The notes: generated from the sequence alone by a model not told the origin. A DNA stretch of 33,780 nucleotides from Bacillota bacterium (GCA_023399455.1 JAEWPN010000226.1:1-33780); one strand, 5' to 3'; positions 25,130-33,733 are shown, numbered from the stretch's first letter. Numbers and translations: made by a program.

Positions 25130-26386
25130 TTATTCCTCTTCCATATCGATATGAATAAATTTAAGCGCTTTTATGGCGGTGTCTGTCGCTTCCCTTGCGG
25201 TCTTTCCGCTAGCAATCACATACCCCAGCCTATCGTTGCTTGATTTCGTGCCGTTTATTACATCTCCGGCCTTTTTATATAGTACGAATTCCTCTAAGCC
25301 CTCCAGGGCGTGGATATCCTCCACCACCACTATCCTCTTAATTATTCCCGGAATCCCCGAAATAAAGCGGATGGCAGAGCCTCTTTCCCATCTTGAGGTC
25401 AGATCTGTTTTCTCTCCCGCTGCCAAAAGTACGGAACTGCCCACCATATCCACTCCGGTAGACAAAGGCACAAGCTTTGATGTAATGAAATCACCTCCCA
25501 GCCTTGCCGCGATTTCCACGATTTTCGGCCCGCTTTCGGTTACCTTTATTTCCGTATGTGAGGGACCGTTTTGCAGCCGTATTGCCTTCACAGCCTGAAG
25601 GGTCACCTTTCTAATTGCTGTCTTTATGTCTTCCGGCAATTCGCTTGGCTGGGAGTGTCCCAGCTCCACGAAGTACGGCGGCGGAGTAATGAATTTATCC
25701 GTAATCGTAACAATAGTCGTTTCTCCGTTTACGGTCATGGATTCCACGCTCACTTCCGCCCCTGTCATAAACTCCTCTGCCATAACAATGCCGTTTCTGG
25801 AATTACTCTTGCTGTATTCATAGATTTCTTTTAATTTATCATTATCTATTTCGATAAGGTCTGTGACTTCCTTCTTCGAATCTGCGGCCTGACCGCCGCT
25901 GTTCCTAACATCCACGAGCACGACTCCACGGCTTCCTGCGTTGTCCGCAGGTTTCACGATACAATACCCCTTAAGCTCGCCTACCGCCTTTTTCAATTCC
26001 TCAAAATCATGTACCGCATAATATGCCGGAATCGGCACGCCGTTTTCCTTCAGTCTGTCGCGCATATAACTTTTTATCGTAGCGCACAAGGAGTCTTCGT
26101 AGGAAAGGTCCGGGGTTTTCCCAAGCCGCTCATTCACATAAGCCGCCGTGCGCACCGGTCCGTCGCTGGTGGAGGTAATCACCACATCCGGCTGATAAAT
26201 AAGCGCCTGCCTGTAAACCTCCTCCTGATCCAACGTACTGACTACCAGCTTCACATCGGCAAGGGGAAAGCCCGGCGCATTCTCATCGTAATCCACAAGA
26301 ATAATTTGGAATCCCAGTTCCTTCGCTTTTTGGATTGCCGGAATCTGTAAGGCACTGGCTCCGAGAATCATCATTTTTTTCTGCAT
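25130..26386 (-). CDS. ATP-grasp ligase linked to the pseudaminic acid genes
   Basis: A 418-residue protein. A Rossmann-like preATP-grasp domain (MMILGASALQIPAIQKAKE) is followed by the ATP-grasp core. The latter shows CIVKPADNAGSRGVVLV, the substrate-side VMAEEFMTGAEVSVES, and the metal-binding end HTEIKVTESGPKIVEIAARLGGDF-like region (IVEIAARLGG). It looks like a PurK/PurT or amino-acid-ligase type ATP-grasp enzyme, which forms an acyl phosphate and joins it to an amine. I use ATG 26386, with GAGGGGG seven bases upstream; a GTG overlapping the pseI stop lacks such a site. Between pseI and the sialyltransferase-like gene it probably modifies Pse or its precursor, for example by adding an amino acid to an amine. 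Substrate unknown. Confidence 0.88.
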   Translation of the reverse strand: MQKKMMILGASALQIPAIQKAKELGFQIILVDYDENAPGFPLADVKLVVSTLDQEEVYRQALIYQPDVVITSTSDGPVRTAAYVNERLGKTPDLSYEDSLCATIKSYMRDRLKENGVPIPAYYAVHDFEELKKAVGELKGYCIVKPADNAGSRGVVLVDVRNSGGQAADSKKEVTDLIEIDNDKLKEIYEYSKSNSRNGIVMAEEFMTGAEVSVESMTVNGETTIVTITDKFITPPPYFVELGHSQPSELPEDIKTAIRKVTLQAVKAIRLQNGPSHTEIKVTESGPKIVEIAARLGGDFITSKLVPLSTGVDMVGSSVLLAAGEKTDLTSRWERGSAIRFISGIPGIIKRIVVVEDIHALEGLEEFVLYKKAGDVINGTKSSNDRLGYVIASGKTAREATDTAIKALKFIHIDMEEE

Positions 26387-26430
26387 CAGCATACCCCCTC
26401 GCAATGTTGTTTGCCAAACTATAATCTTTG

Positions 26431-27483
26431 TCACTCTATATATTTCCAGTCAAGAGGGGTTCCCTTTGCAAGAGCCTCCTTTGCCCGTTTTCCCAGAATT
26501 TCATCATAATACATTGTATGCATACCAAAAGCCGGGCGGATGGAACGGACATTCTCCTTGGAAAATTCCTCTCCTGCCTTCATATCCTTTACTACGAACA
26601 GGCTTCTTCCGTCCTCTCTGCTCTTTTTCTGCTTCTCGGTCAATTCATAAGTTACCTTACCGAGAGCTTTTTCCACAATGCGGATATCCGTGACCATTTG
26701 TTTGAACTCAGCAGGTTCCATAGAAAACGCTGCGTCCGGTCCTCCGTCTGCCCGGGATAGGGTAAGGTGTTTTTCTACCATCTTCGCCCCCAGCGCCACG
26801 CTTCCGACGGCTACGGCTGTTCCCATGCTATGGTCTGAAAGACCGGTTATGCAGGAAAATACTTCCGCCATATTGGGGATTACCTTTAAGTTCATATCCT
26901 CATAAGGAGAAGGATAGGTGGAGGTACACTTTAGCAAAATGATCTGGTCGTTGCCTTCCTCCCTGCACACTTTTACCGCCCTCTCGATATCCTCCAGATA
27001 AGCGATTCCCGTGGCGAAGATGACCGGTTTCCCTTTTCCGGCAATCTGACGTATCAGCGGTATGTCATTAATTTCAAAAGAAGCCACCTTGTACGCAGGC
27101 ATGTCCATTTCTTCCATAAAATCCACAGCCGTCTCATCAAAGGGAGAAGAGAAGCATTCCATTCCAAGTTCGTTTGCCAGCTTCATCAGCTTAGGCTGCC
27201 ATTCCCACGGCGTATATGCCGTTTCATAAAGCTTGTGCAGAGTCGTCCCGTCCCAGATCGTTCCCTGCGTTATTTGAAAATAATCATTATCGCAGTTTAA
27301 GGTGATCGTATCCGGCATGTAGGTTTGCAGCTTTACCGCATCTGCTCCTGCCTCCTTTGCCGCCTTGATGATTGCCGCAGCTCTGTCATAGTCCTGTAAA
27401 TGGTTAGCGGAAACCTCCGCCACCACAAAGGTCTTTTCTCCCTCGCCCACATAACGGCTGCCTATCTTAATTTTCTTTACCAT
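26431..27483 (-). CDS. pseI: Pseudaminic acid synthase
   Basis: A 350-residue NeuB-family protein that should condense 2,4-diacetamido-2,4,6-trideoxy-L-altrose with phosphoenolpyruvate to form pseudaminic acid. The NeuB TIM barrel starts FVVAEVSANHLQDYDRA, with DAVKLQTYMPDTI near residue 50, and contains GLSDHSMGTAVAVGSVALGA. A C-terminal SAF (antifreeze-like) domain spans about residues 285-350 with DMKAGEEFSKENVRSIRPAFG. PDTITL following the KLQTY motif fits the PseI subgroup better than NeuB or LegI. The ATG at 27483 has GGAGG six bases upstream; the ATG at 27489 touches that site. It overlaps pseF by 17 bases. Together with PseB, PseC, PseG and PseF this firmly indicates Pse rather than legionaminic or sialic acid. 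Confidence 0.94.
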   Translation of the reverse strand: MVKKIKIGSRYVGEGEKTFVVAEVSANHLQDYDRAAAIIKAAKEAGADAVKLQTYMPDTITLNCDNDYFQITQGTIWDGTTLHKLYETAYTPWEWQPKLMKLANELGMECFSSPFDETAVDFMEEMDMPAYKVASFEINDIPLIRQIAGKGKPVIFATGIAYLEDIERAVKVCREEGNDQIILLKCTSTYPSPYEDMNLKVIPNMAEVFSCITGLSDHSMGTAVAVGSVALGAKMVEKHLTLSRADGGPDAAFSMEPAEFKQMVTDIRIVEKALGKVTYELTEKQKKSREDGRSLFVVKDMKAGEEFSKENVRSIRPAFGMHTMYYDEILGKRAKEALAKGTPLDWKYIE

Positions 27484-28177
27484 TCTCATCCTCCATCATA
27501 CGGTACTTGATTTCCGCCAGCTTCCAGTCCGAAAAGTTATCAATATCCTGCACTTGCGTCTCGGGAACCACGATCGGAACATATCCTTCCTTCAAATCCC
27601 CTTTGCAGGCACGGTATCTTTCCGTATTGTAAAAATAAAACTGTCCGCAGTCATGATACATCGTCTCCAAATCCTGAGAGCGCTTCTGCGCGTTTTCCGG
27701 ATAACTGTATTCCAGTCTGCCATCCCTTATCGCCATCCCCCGCTGCGGAGGAAAGGAAAAGCTCACCACCGGCATAACACCCGAGGCATTATCTCTTTTT
27801 AAGATTTGATACGCACTTTTCAGTTTCTCAGATGTAACAAATGGGGCGGTGGGATAAATGCACGCCATATATTCGAAGGTCTTTCCTCTTTTTTCGTATT
27901 CCTCCAGTACCTCCAAAAGCACATCGTCCGTAGTCGCGTAGTCGTCGGAGGCTGCACCGCTTCTCATAAAGGGCACGCTCGCTCCCGCACCTACCGCGAT
28001 ATCAGCAATTTCTTCATCGTCGGTAGAAACCATCACTTCATCGAACAGCCCGCAGGTCAACGCCGCTTCGATGGAATAGCAGATAATGGGTTTACCCAGA
28101 AACTCTTTTTTATTTTTTCCCGGAATCCTCTTACTTCCGCCTCTTGCCGTAATAATCGCTACCGCGCTTAGCAGCAT
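27467..28177 (-). CDS. pseF: Pseudaminic acid cytidylyltransferase
   Basis: A 236-residue CMP-nonulosonate synthetase. It activates pseudaminic acid with CTP to give CMP-Pse. The CTP-binding loop is AIITARGGSKRIPGKNKKEFLGKP near the N-terminus (key residues Arg, Gly-Gly-Ser, Lys-Arg and Lys). VMVSTDDEEIADIA, YPTAPFVTSEKLK and MYHDCGQFYFYN follow, as in PseF proteins. It is coupled to pseI through a 17-base overlap and follows the aminotransferase-PseG fusion gene by 22 bases. Its ribosome binding site, AGGAGG seven bases before the ATG, is among the strongest in the window. The product CMP-Pse is the expected donor for the sialyltransferase-like protein encoded at 24051-25124. Confidence 0.94.
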   Translation of the reverse strand: MLLSAVAIITARGGSKRIPGKNKKEFLGKPIICYSIEAALTCGLFDEVMVSTDDEEIADIAVGAGASVPFMRSGAASDDYATTDDVLLEVLEEYEKRGKTFEYMACIYPTAPFVTSEKLKSAYQILKRDNASGVMPVVSFSFPPQRGMAIRDGRLEYSYPENAQKRSQDLETMYHDCGQFYFYNTERYRACKGDLKEGYVPIVVPETQVQDIDNFSDWKLAEIKYRMMEDENGKEN

Positions 28178-28199
28178 ATCGTTACCTCCTCATTCCGTT

Positions 28200-30392
28200 C
28201 TATAGCTTTATGATTTCTTCCGCAATCCGGGCCGCTCCGTTTCCGTCCGTCACCCCGTGCAGCTTTTTTTTCATTTTGCTTTGCAGCTCCTTATCCTGAA
28301 GAAGTCTTTCCAGCCCGTCACATATCCTTTTTATGCAATCTGCCCGGTCCGTTCTTATGTCTCCGGAGAAAAGCATTCTCTCTTCCTTTTCGAAGAAATC
28401 GCTGTCATATTTCTGATTGTCCGCGCAGACAAAAAATACCGTGGGTACCTGCATGGCACAGAGTTCAAAAAGTACGGTACCTGCAGCCGATACCGCAGCC
28501 TCGCAGCCGCCCATAAGCCTCGCCATGTTTTCTACATTGCGGTGCAGCACTATTTGTTCATGACTATCCGCAAGCTTTTTTAGTTCCTCTGCCTTATTAT
28601 GGAACCTCCCTACTACCGTATCGAACACCACATCCGAAAGCGCCTCTCTTTCTACCGCCTCCGCAAGAATACCTAAAAGCGCGCTATAAACGTCTCCGCC
28701 TCCGCTGCTGAGCAGAACATGTCTCTCCTTGTTACGAATCACTCCCTCTTCTTCGGAAAATTCCTCGCGGAGAGGCACATACGCCGTACCAAGGAGCAGC
28801 TTCGTATCCTGTCCGTAAGCCTCCTCATAAGGAAAGAGATGGTAATAGGCATTGTAATTAATGACCATACGCACCGGGTAAACGGCTTCAAACATATCGT
28901 CTATATAAATGACATCACATATTTCCTCAATTGCTTCGAAATATGCCATTGCATATTTTCCATTTGTCACCTGATAGGAATCCACCAGCAGCTTTTCACA
29001 GCCCGCTTTTTTCAATTCGGAAAGAAGCGTCTGTACCTCGCTCTCCGGTTCCTTCCATTTCGTTTGCAGGCACACATATTCCACGCCCGCCTGCTTTAGC
29101 ATCGGAGCGGCAAATTCATCGGCCACAAAAAAGCATACACTTTCTCCCCTTCTTATCAGCTGCTTTGCAATCGTAATACAGCGCATGATATGCCCTGTAG
29201 CAATTTCTTCATTGGCATCGGCCCTTATTCCTATCGTATATCTGCTGCCCGCGGCTATACCGCTTACCCCCTTTTTACGCTCATAATCGAAAATCGCGTT
29301 CCTTATTTGCTCCATCCCATCATTTCCATATCGCTGGTCCATGGGCAATGCAAGAAGATGTTCGAAAATATACCTTTCCTCGTCGCAAAGATGTTCTTTA
29401 TTTTCCTTTCCTACAGGCCAGAGCACCGGCGCATACACATCTCTCTTTTGCAGATATTCTTGAAGCTCCTTCCGCTCCTTTGCATAAACCGGAAAGTATA
29501 AAGGAACCGCCCTCTCCTCCATGGATTCGAAAACGGGTCTTACGCTTTTCATATCAAGGAGCGCCTGATGCAGCTGCTTATAGTTCTCGTTCCTCACCCG
29601 CTTGCACCTTTCTTCGTCTTCCCTGCTTAGCATCTCTCCCGAAATTTGCGATATGGAATTAATGTCCGAATGCCTATCCAGCCATTCTTCCATCTCAGCA
29701 TTTTTCTTCAGATAGGTTTTCTTCAAGGCCTGCTTTTCGTCCTCAGCCACTCCTCCATAAAGGTATTTCCATTTCTCAGTCAAAAGCTCAAGCCTGCTGC
29801 CCGTAAATTCTCCTCCGCCTTGAAGCGTTCCGGAGGAAAGGGGAATATCGGAAGCTACGAAACCTCCGTCCGGTACCGGATACCATTTTCTAAGGCTGCC
29901 TATCACGTAATCGGCCTCCCCTCCCGCCTCCTCCAGATAATAGGACTGCGTCACATCCTCCATAATATGAAGTCCCTGACTTCGCCACTGCTTAAGCAAA
30001 GACCGCATCGGCTTCCATGTATCCATTCCGTAATAAGGATGGATAAAAAGCAGACCCGGTCTTATATGTTCTATCTGTTTACAAAGCTCTTCCTGAGCTG
30101 CCTCCAGATTCTTTCCAATATGATAAAAATGCAGTTTCCACCCTTCCTGCTCAAAGGGAAAAAATACCGTATCGCACATGTATGCAGGAATCAGGCATTC
30201 CTTCAGTATCGCAGGCTCGTTTTCCTCAAGGCTTCGAAGCGCCCATGCAATTGCCTCCCTGCCGGACTGAGTATATGCACAGTATTTTTTATTGTATTTC
30301 TCCACTTCCTTCAAAAATGGCCCTGCCGCACCGCCTAAGCCGCCTGCAGGCACATTTTTCGGGTCGATTTCATAAATGCTTCCTATTTCCAT
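28200..30392 (-). CDS. pseG: Fusion: DegT-like PLP aminotransferase domain + PseG UDP-sugar hydrolase
   Basis: A 730-residue protein of two complete-looking parts. Residues about 1-375 resemble a PLP-dependent sugar aminotransferase: SGREAIAWAL near 43-52, Asp146 in HIMEDVTQS and a probable PLP lysine Lys169 in SLRKWYPVPDGG. Residues about 384-730 are PseG, the hydrolase that releases UDP from UDP-2,4-diacetamido-trideoxy-L-altrose. They show IGIRADANEEIATGHIMRC with His401 as the likely catalytic base, VDSYQ, LLSSGGGD and SAAGTVLFELCAMQVPT ending ADNQ. The link is a short stretch near 372-384. PseG is usually about 270-350 residues alone, so the N-terminal partner is extra. PseC is already encoded at 31490-32695. 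The role of the second aminotransferase is unknown. AAAGG lies seven bases before the ATG. Confidence 0.9.
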   Translation of the reverse strand: MEIGSIYEIDPKNVPAGGLGGAAGPFLKEVEKYNKKYCAYTQSGREAIAWALRSLEENEPAILKECLIPAYMCDTVFFPFEQEGWKLHFYHIGKNLEAAQEELCKQIEHIRPGLLFIHPYYGMDTWKPMRSLLKQWRSQGLHIMEDVTQSYYLEEAGGEADYVIGSLRKWYPVPDGGFVASDIPLSSGTLQGGGEFTGSRLELLTEKWKYLYGGVAEDEKQALKKTYLKKNAEMEEWLDRHSDINSISQISGEMLSREDEERCKRVRNENYKQLHQALLDMKSVRPVFESMEERAVPLYFPVYAKERKELQEYLQKRDVYAPVLWPVGKENKEHLCDEERYIFEHLLALPMDQRYGNDGMEQIRNAIFDYERKKGVSGIAAGSRYTIGIRADANEEIATGHIMRCITIAKQLIRRGESVCFFVADEFAAPMLKQAGVEYVCLQTKWKEPESEVQTLLSELKKAGCEKLLVDSYQVTNGKYAMAYFEAIEEICDVIYIDDMFEAVYPVRMVINYNAYYHLFPYEEAYGQDTKLLLGTAYVPLREEFSEEEGVIRNKERHVLLSSGGGDVYSALLGILAEAVEREALSDVVFDTVVGRFHNKAEELKKLADSHEQIVLHRNVENMARLMGGCEAAVSAAGTVLFELCAMQVPTVFFVCADNQKYDSDFFEKEERMLFSGDIRTDRADCIKRICDGLERLLQDKELQSKMKKKLHGVTDGNGAARIAEEIIKL

Positions 30393-30423
30393 GAAAGAGC
30401 CTTTCCCTAAATGTGAACTTTAA

Positions 30424-31470
30424 CTATTTATGTCCAATCACTCCTACCGAACAAGCTTTTCTCCACCTTCGGTACGCCCACAATAATTTATAATACAGCA
30501 TAAAAAAAAGTGTGGATTTCTGCTGCATTCTTACTAACTTCTTCTCTTCCTCATGGGTTCTTTCCAGATAATACGGATTCTCCATGAAACCGGGGAAGGT
30601 CTGTCTCATTTCCTCTCCCAGCTTTTTCACAAACCGGTATCTCGTATGCGCTACGCCCGTCATATAGGTGAACAGCGTATTGACATAAAACAAAAGAGCA
30701 AAGCTATATTCCAGTTCCGGCCTAAAATCCTCCATATAATGATGGCGTCTTGCCTCCGCCAGCATCAGTCTGCCAGCTTCCATACGGTCCTCGCAGCGCT
30801 CCTTGGAAATCGTATGCACCGTGGAGGTCTCATGCTGATAATAAAAATAAAGCGGCTCCTGTATATATTCAAAATGTTTCGCAAGTATCAGATAGGAATT
30901 TCCAAGAGCGTTATCTTCATAAAAGATATTTTCCGGGAACCAAAGCTCATGTTCCATGATCATCGAACGTTTAAAAATCTTAACCACCAGACTTCCGCCG
31001 TCCAAAATAAGGCTGCGTCTTTTATCTGCTGTGAGTACACCACTTTGCTCCACTTTGCTGTTATGCACTACCTGACCGACCTCCATGGAATGTACATCGG
31101 TCAGACTGTAATCGCAACCCACCAGGTCGGCACCCGTTTCTTCAGCTCTTTTTAAAAGCAGCTCATACATATCGGGAGTGATCCAGTCATCGCTGTCGAT
31201 GAATCCGACCCATTCCCCCTGAGCCAGCCTTAAGCCGATGTTCTTCGCCCCGCCCTGACGCTTGTTCACTTCGGAATGAACCGCTTTGAATTTTTCAGGA
31301 AACCGGGCCTCATAATCCTTTAAAACGGTAAACGAACAATCGGTGGAGCAATCGTCCACCGCTATGATCTCGTAATTGTCTATCGTCTGATTCACCAGGG
31401 AATTCAGGCAGTATTCCAGTTTTTGGTCCGCCGCCATATTATAAACAGGCACGATAATACTCAGCTTCAT
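30424..31470 (-). CDS. GT2 family glycosyltransferase (soluble)
   Basis: A 348-residue GT-A fold inverting glycosyltransferase. It starts MKLSIIVPVYNMAADQKLEYCL, with VDDCSTDCS near residues 38-46, RQGGAKNIGLRLAQGEW and the metal-binding GFIDSDDWITPDMYE near 91-105. IFYEDNALG near 185 supplies the likely catalytic acidic residues. The C-terminal half is helical and basic but has no clear membrane span. It should add a sugar to the lipid-linked glycan on the cytosolic face. The ATG at 31470 lies 19 bases after pseC and has AAGG about eleven bases upstream; TTG at 31500 is possible but has no site. It sits inside the pse gene set, so it may act just before or after Pse addition. Specificity unknown. 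Confidence 0.92.
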   Translation of the reverse strand: MKLSIIVPVYNMAADQKLEYCLNSLVNQTIDNYEIIAVDDCSTDCSFTVLKDYEARFPEKFKAVHSEVNKRQGGAKNIGLRLAQGEWVGFIDSDDWITPDMYELLLKRAEETGADLVGCDYSLTDVHSMEVGQVVHNSKVEQSGVLTADKRRSLILDGGSLVVKIFKRSMIMEHELWFPENIFYEDNALGNSYLILAKHFEYIQEPLYFYYQHETSTVHTISKERCEDRMEAGRLMLAEARRHHYMEDFRPELEYSFALLFYVNTLFTYMTGVAHTRYRFVKKLGEEMRQTFPGFMENPYYLERTHEEEKKLVRMQQKSTLFFMLYYKLLWAYRRWRKACSVGVIGHK

Positions 31471-31489
31471 CTCCTGCACCGCCTTCTCA

Positions 31490-32695
31490 TCATTTTGCAA
31501 AATACTGCGCGACTTTCGTTACTGCACGGATAACGTCCTGCACATCCTCATCTGTCATCGCGTAATAAAGAGGAATACTGATGATCTCCTCATACAACTT
31601 CTCCGCTTTCGGACAAAGTCCCTTTTTATACCCGAGCTTCTGATAGTACGGAAAGTAATAGGTAGGGATATAATGTACGTTACAAACGATGTTCTCTGCT
31701 CCAAGCGCATCGAAAAACTGTTTTCTGTCTATCGTGAGCTGTTCCGGTACCAGACGTAAAATATACAAATGCCTCGTTGTATCGGACTGCGGGATTTCCT
31801 GCTGTATAGCCATCTGGGGAAGCTTTGCAAACGCTTCGTCATAACGGGCAACAATTTCTTTTCTGCGCCTTGAAAAAGCCGGAAGCTTATTTAACTGGCT
31901 GATAAGAAGCGCCGCCTGTATATCCGTCATACGGTAATTATAACCCAAATCGATCTGCTCATAGTACCACGGTCCATCCGGCTCATGCTCCATCTGCTCT
32001 GAGTCCCTCGTTATTCCGTGAGCTCTGTAAAGCAACAGCTTCTGATAATATTCTTCGTTATTCGTAAGCACCGCTCCGCCTTCTCCGCTGGTTACTGTTT
32101 TCACCGGATGAAAGCTTAAGGTAGTCATATCTGCAATAGAGCCGTTTGGCTTTCCATTGTACTTTGTCCCTATTACATGTGCACCGTCCTCAATCAGCAC
32201 CAGTTTTTTTTCCCCGCATATGGCTAAGAGCTCATCCTCCTCGATGGATTGACCCGTAAAGTCCACTGCCACTACGGCTTTCGTCCTATCTGTAATATGC
32301 TCTTTTACCGATGCCGGATCAATATTATAGGTCCTATCGTTAATATCTGCAAATACCGGTTTGGCGCCCACATAAAGCGCGCAGTTGGCGGAGGCTGCGA
32401 ATGTGATCGGAGTGGTTATTACCTCGTCGCCCCGGGTAACACCTGCCGCCATACAGGCAATATGAAGGGCTGCCGTACCGTTGCTGCAAGCCACCGCATA
32501 TTTCGCCCCTGTTAACTCACACAGCTTCTCTTCCAGCTCGGCGATTTTGGGACCGCAGGTCAGATAATCGCTTTTCAGTACATCCACCACCGCCTGGATA
32601 TCCTCTTCATCGATATATTGATGACCATAAAATATTTTCGTATCGCGCACGGGAGTTCCGCCGCAAATTGCCGGTTTTTCCATATTATTGATCAT
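31490..32695 (-). CDS. pseC: UDP-4-amino-4,6-dideoxy-N-acetyl-beta-L-altrosamine transaminase
   Basis: A 401-residue DegT-family PLP enzyme, the second step of pseudaminic acid synthesis. It aminates the 4-keto product of PseB using glutamate. KPAICGGTPVRDTKIFYGHQYI opens the protein in PseC style. Asp170 in LIEDGAHVIG and the PLP lysine Lys199 in SFHPVKTVTSGEGG are present, and the C-terminal half has YNYRMTDIQAALLISQL and VHYIPTYYFPYYQKLG, which fit PseC. The length is slightly above the usual 380-390. It follows pseB by 42 bases. GGGAAAAAT precedes the ATG at 32695; an internal ATG four codons later lacks a site. The adjacent pseB makes the assignment secure. Confidence 0.94.
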   Translation of the reverse strand: MINNMEKPAICGGTPVRDTKIFYGHQYIDEEDIQAVVDVLKSDYLTCGPKIAELEEKLCELTGAKYAVACSNGTAALHIACMAAGVTRGDEVITTPITFAASANCALYVGAKPVFADINDRTYNIDPASVKEHITDRTKAVVAVDFTGQSIEEDELLAICGEKKLVLIEDGAHVIGTKYNGKPNGSIADMTTLSFHPVKTVTSGEGGAVLTNNEEYYQKLLLYRAHGITRDSEQMEHEPDGPWYYEQIDLGYNYRMTDIQAALLISQLNKLPAFSRRRKEIVARYDEAFAKLPQMAIQQEIPQSDTTRHLYILRLVPEQLTIDRKQFFDALGAENIVCNVHYIPTYYFPYYQKLGYKKGLCPKAEKLYEEIISIPLYYAMTDEDVQDVIRAVTKVAQYFAK

Positions 32696-32737
32696 ATTTT
32701 TCCCATACCCTTTCCGATTCCGAAATCCGGTGCTTTC

Positions 32738-33733
32738 TTATTTTTCTAAATCTACGGTCTTAAGGAGTTCCTTTATCTCTTCTACGGACAGCCACTGAAC
32801 GTTGTTATCCGAGCTGTAAGAGAAGCCTTCCGCTACCTTTTTGCCACTTAAATTTATTTGCTGCTTGCTGTTCCAAATCACCTGCGGATAAACGATGAAA
32901 TGCTTGTCATATTCATAAGTTGTATCGGAATCTTCCACCGTCACCATGATTTCGTGAAGCTTCTCTCCCGGACGGATTCCCACCTCCGGCATCTTACAGC
33001 CCGGAAGCATCGCCTGAGCCAAATCCGTAATCTTAAAAGACGGAATCTTGCTGATGAAGGTCTCACCTCCGGTAGCTTCCTCCAGCGCTTTGATGACCAG
33101 TTCCACTCCCTCTCTCAAACTGATCCAAAATCTGGTCATACGATAGTCCGTAATCGGGAATTCCGTTTTACCATTTTTCATGAGATTATGAAAAAAAGGA
33201 ATCACAGAACCGCGGCTTCCCGCAACGTTTCCATATCTTACGATGGAAAAATTAATCTCCTTCGTTCCCGCATACGCATTTGCCGCCACGAACAGCTTAT
33301 CGGATACCAGCTTTGTACCGCCGTACAAATTTACCGGATTTACAGCCTTATCCGTGGATAAAGCCACTACCTTTTTTACACCGGAATCCAGCGCCGCGTC
33401 GATAACATTCTGCGCTCCGTGAATATTCGTCTTAATTGCCTCATTCGGATTATATTCGCATGCCGGCACTTGTTTAAGCGCCGCCGCATGAATCACATAA
33501 TCCACTCCCTCAAAAGCTCTTTGCATTCTTTCTCTATCACGTACATCACCGATAAAGAAACGTAGCTTATCCTTATATTCCCTGAATTCATTTTCCATTA
33601 AAAACTGCTTAAATTCATCTCTGGAATAAATAATAACCTTCTTCGGTTCGTAGTGCTCCAAAACATACTTGGTAAAACACTTTCCGAAGGAGCCTGTCCC
33701 GCCTGTGATCAGTATCGTTTTATTATTTAACAT
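32738..33733 (-). CDS. pseB: UDP-N-acetylglucosamine 4,6-dehydratase (inverting)
   Basis: A 331-residue soluble extended SDR. It converts UDP-GlcNAc to UDP-2-acetamido-2,6-dideoxy-L-arabino-hexos-4-ulose, the first step towards pseudaminic acid. TGGTGSFGKCF (residues 10-20) binds NADP. HAAALKQVP, LSTDKAVNPVNLYGGTKL with Tyr137 and Lys141, and YRMTRFWISLREGVELV are PseB hallmarks. The short, non-membrane form with Tyr contrasts with the membrane dehydratase at 5722-7620, which has Met instead. I chose ATG 33733 because GGAGG lies seven bases upstream; an in-frame start at 33769 has no such site. It is the first gene of the set as seen here. Only 47 bases precede it in the window and I see no convincing promoter there. 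Confidence 0.95.
   Translation of the reverse strand: MLNNKTILITGGTGSFGKCFTKYVLEHYEPKKVIIYSRDEFKQFLMENEFREYKDKLRFFIGDVRDRERMQRAFEGVDYVIHAAALKQVPACEYNPNEAIKTNIHGAQNVIDAALDSGVKKVVALSTDKAVNPVNLYGGTKLVSDKLFVAANAYAGTKEINFSIVRYGNVAGSRGSVIPFFHNLMKNGKTEFPITDYRMTRFWISLREGVELVIKALEEATGGETFISKIPSFKITDLAQAMLPGCKMPEVGIRPGEKLHEIMVTVEDSDTTYEYDKHFIVYPQVIWNSKQQINLSGKKVAEGFSYSSDNNVQWLSVEEIKELLKTVDLEK

Noticed and set aside
29646..30338. A 230-codon open frame on the plus strand
   Set aside because: It is antisense to the aminotransferase domain of the PseG fusion, shows no family motifs, and has no neighbours in the same direction.
30553..31155. A 200-codon open frame on the plus strand
   Set aside because: It is antisense to the GT2 gene and has no recognisable motif or convincing context.
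26431..33733. Assignment of the nonulosonate genes to legionaminic or sialic acid
   Set aside because: PseB with the L-arabino-type dehydratase motifs, PseC and a PseG-type hydrolase (rather than NeuC or LegG epimerase-hydrolase) together point to pseudaminic acid.
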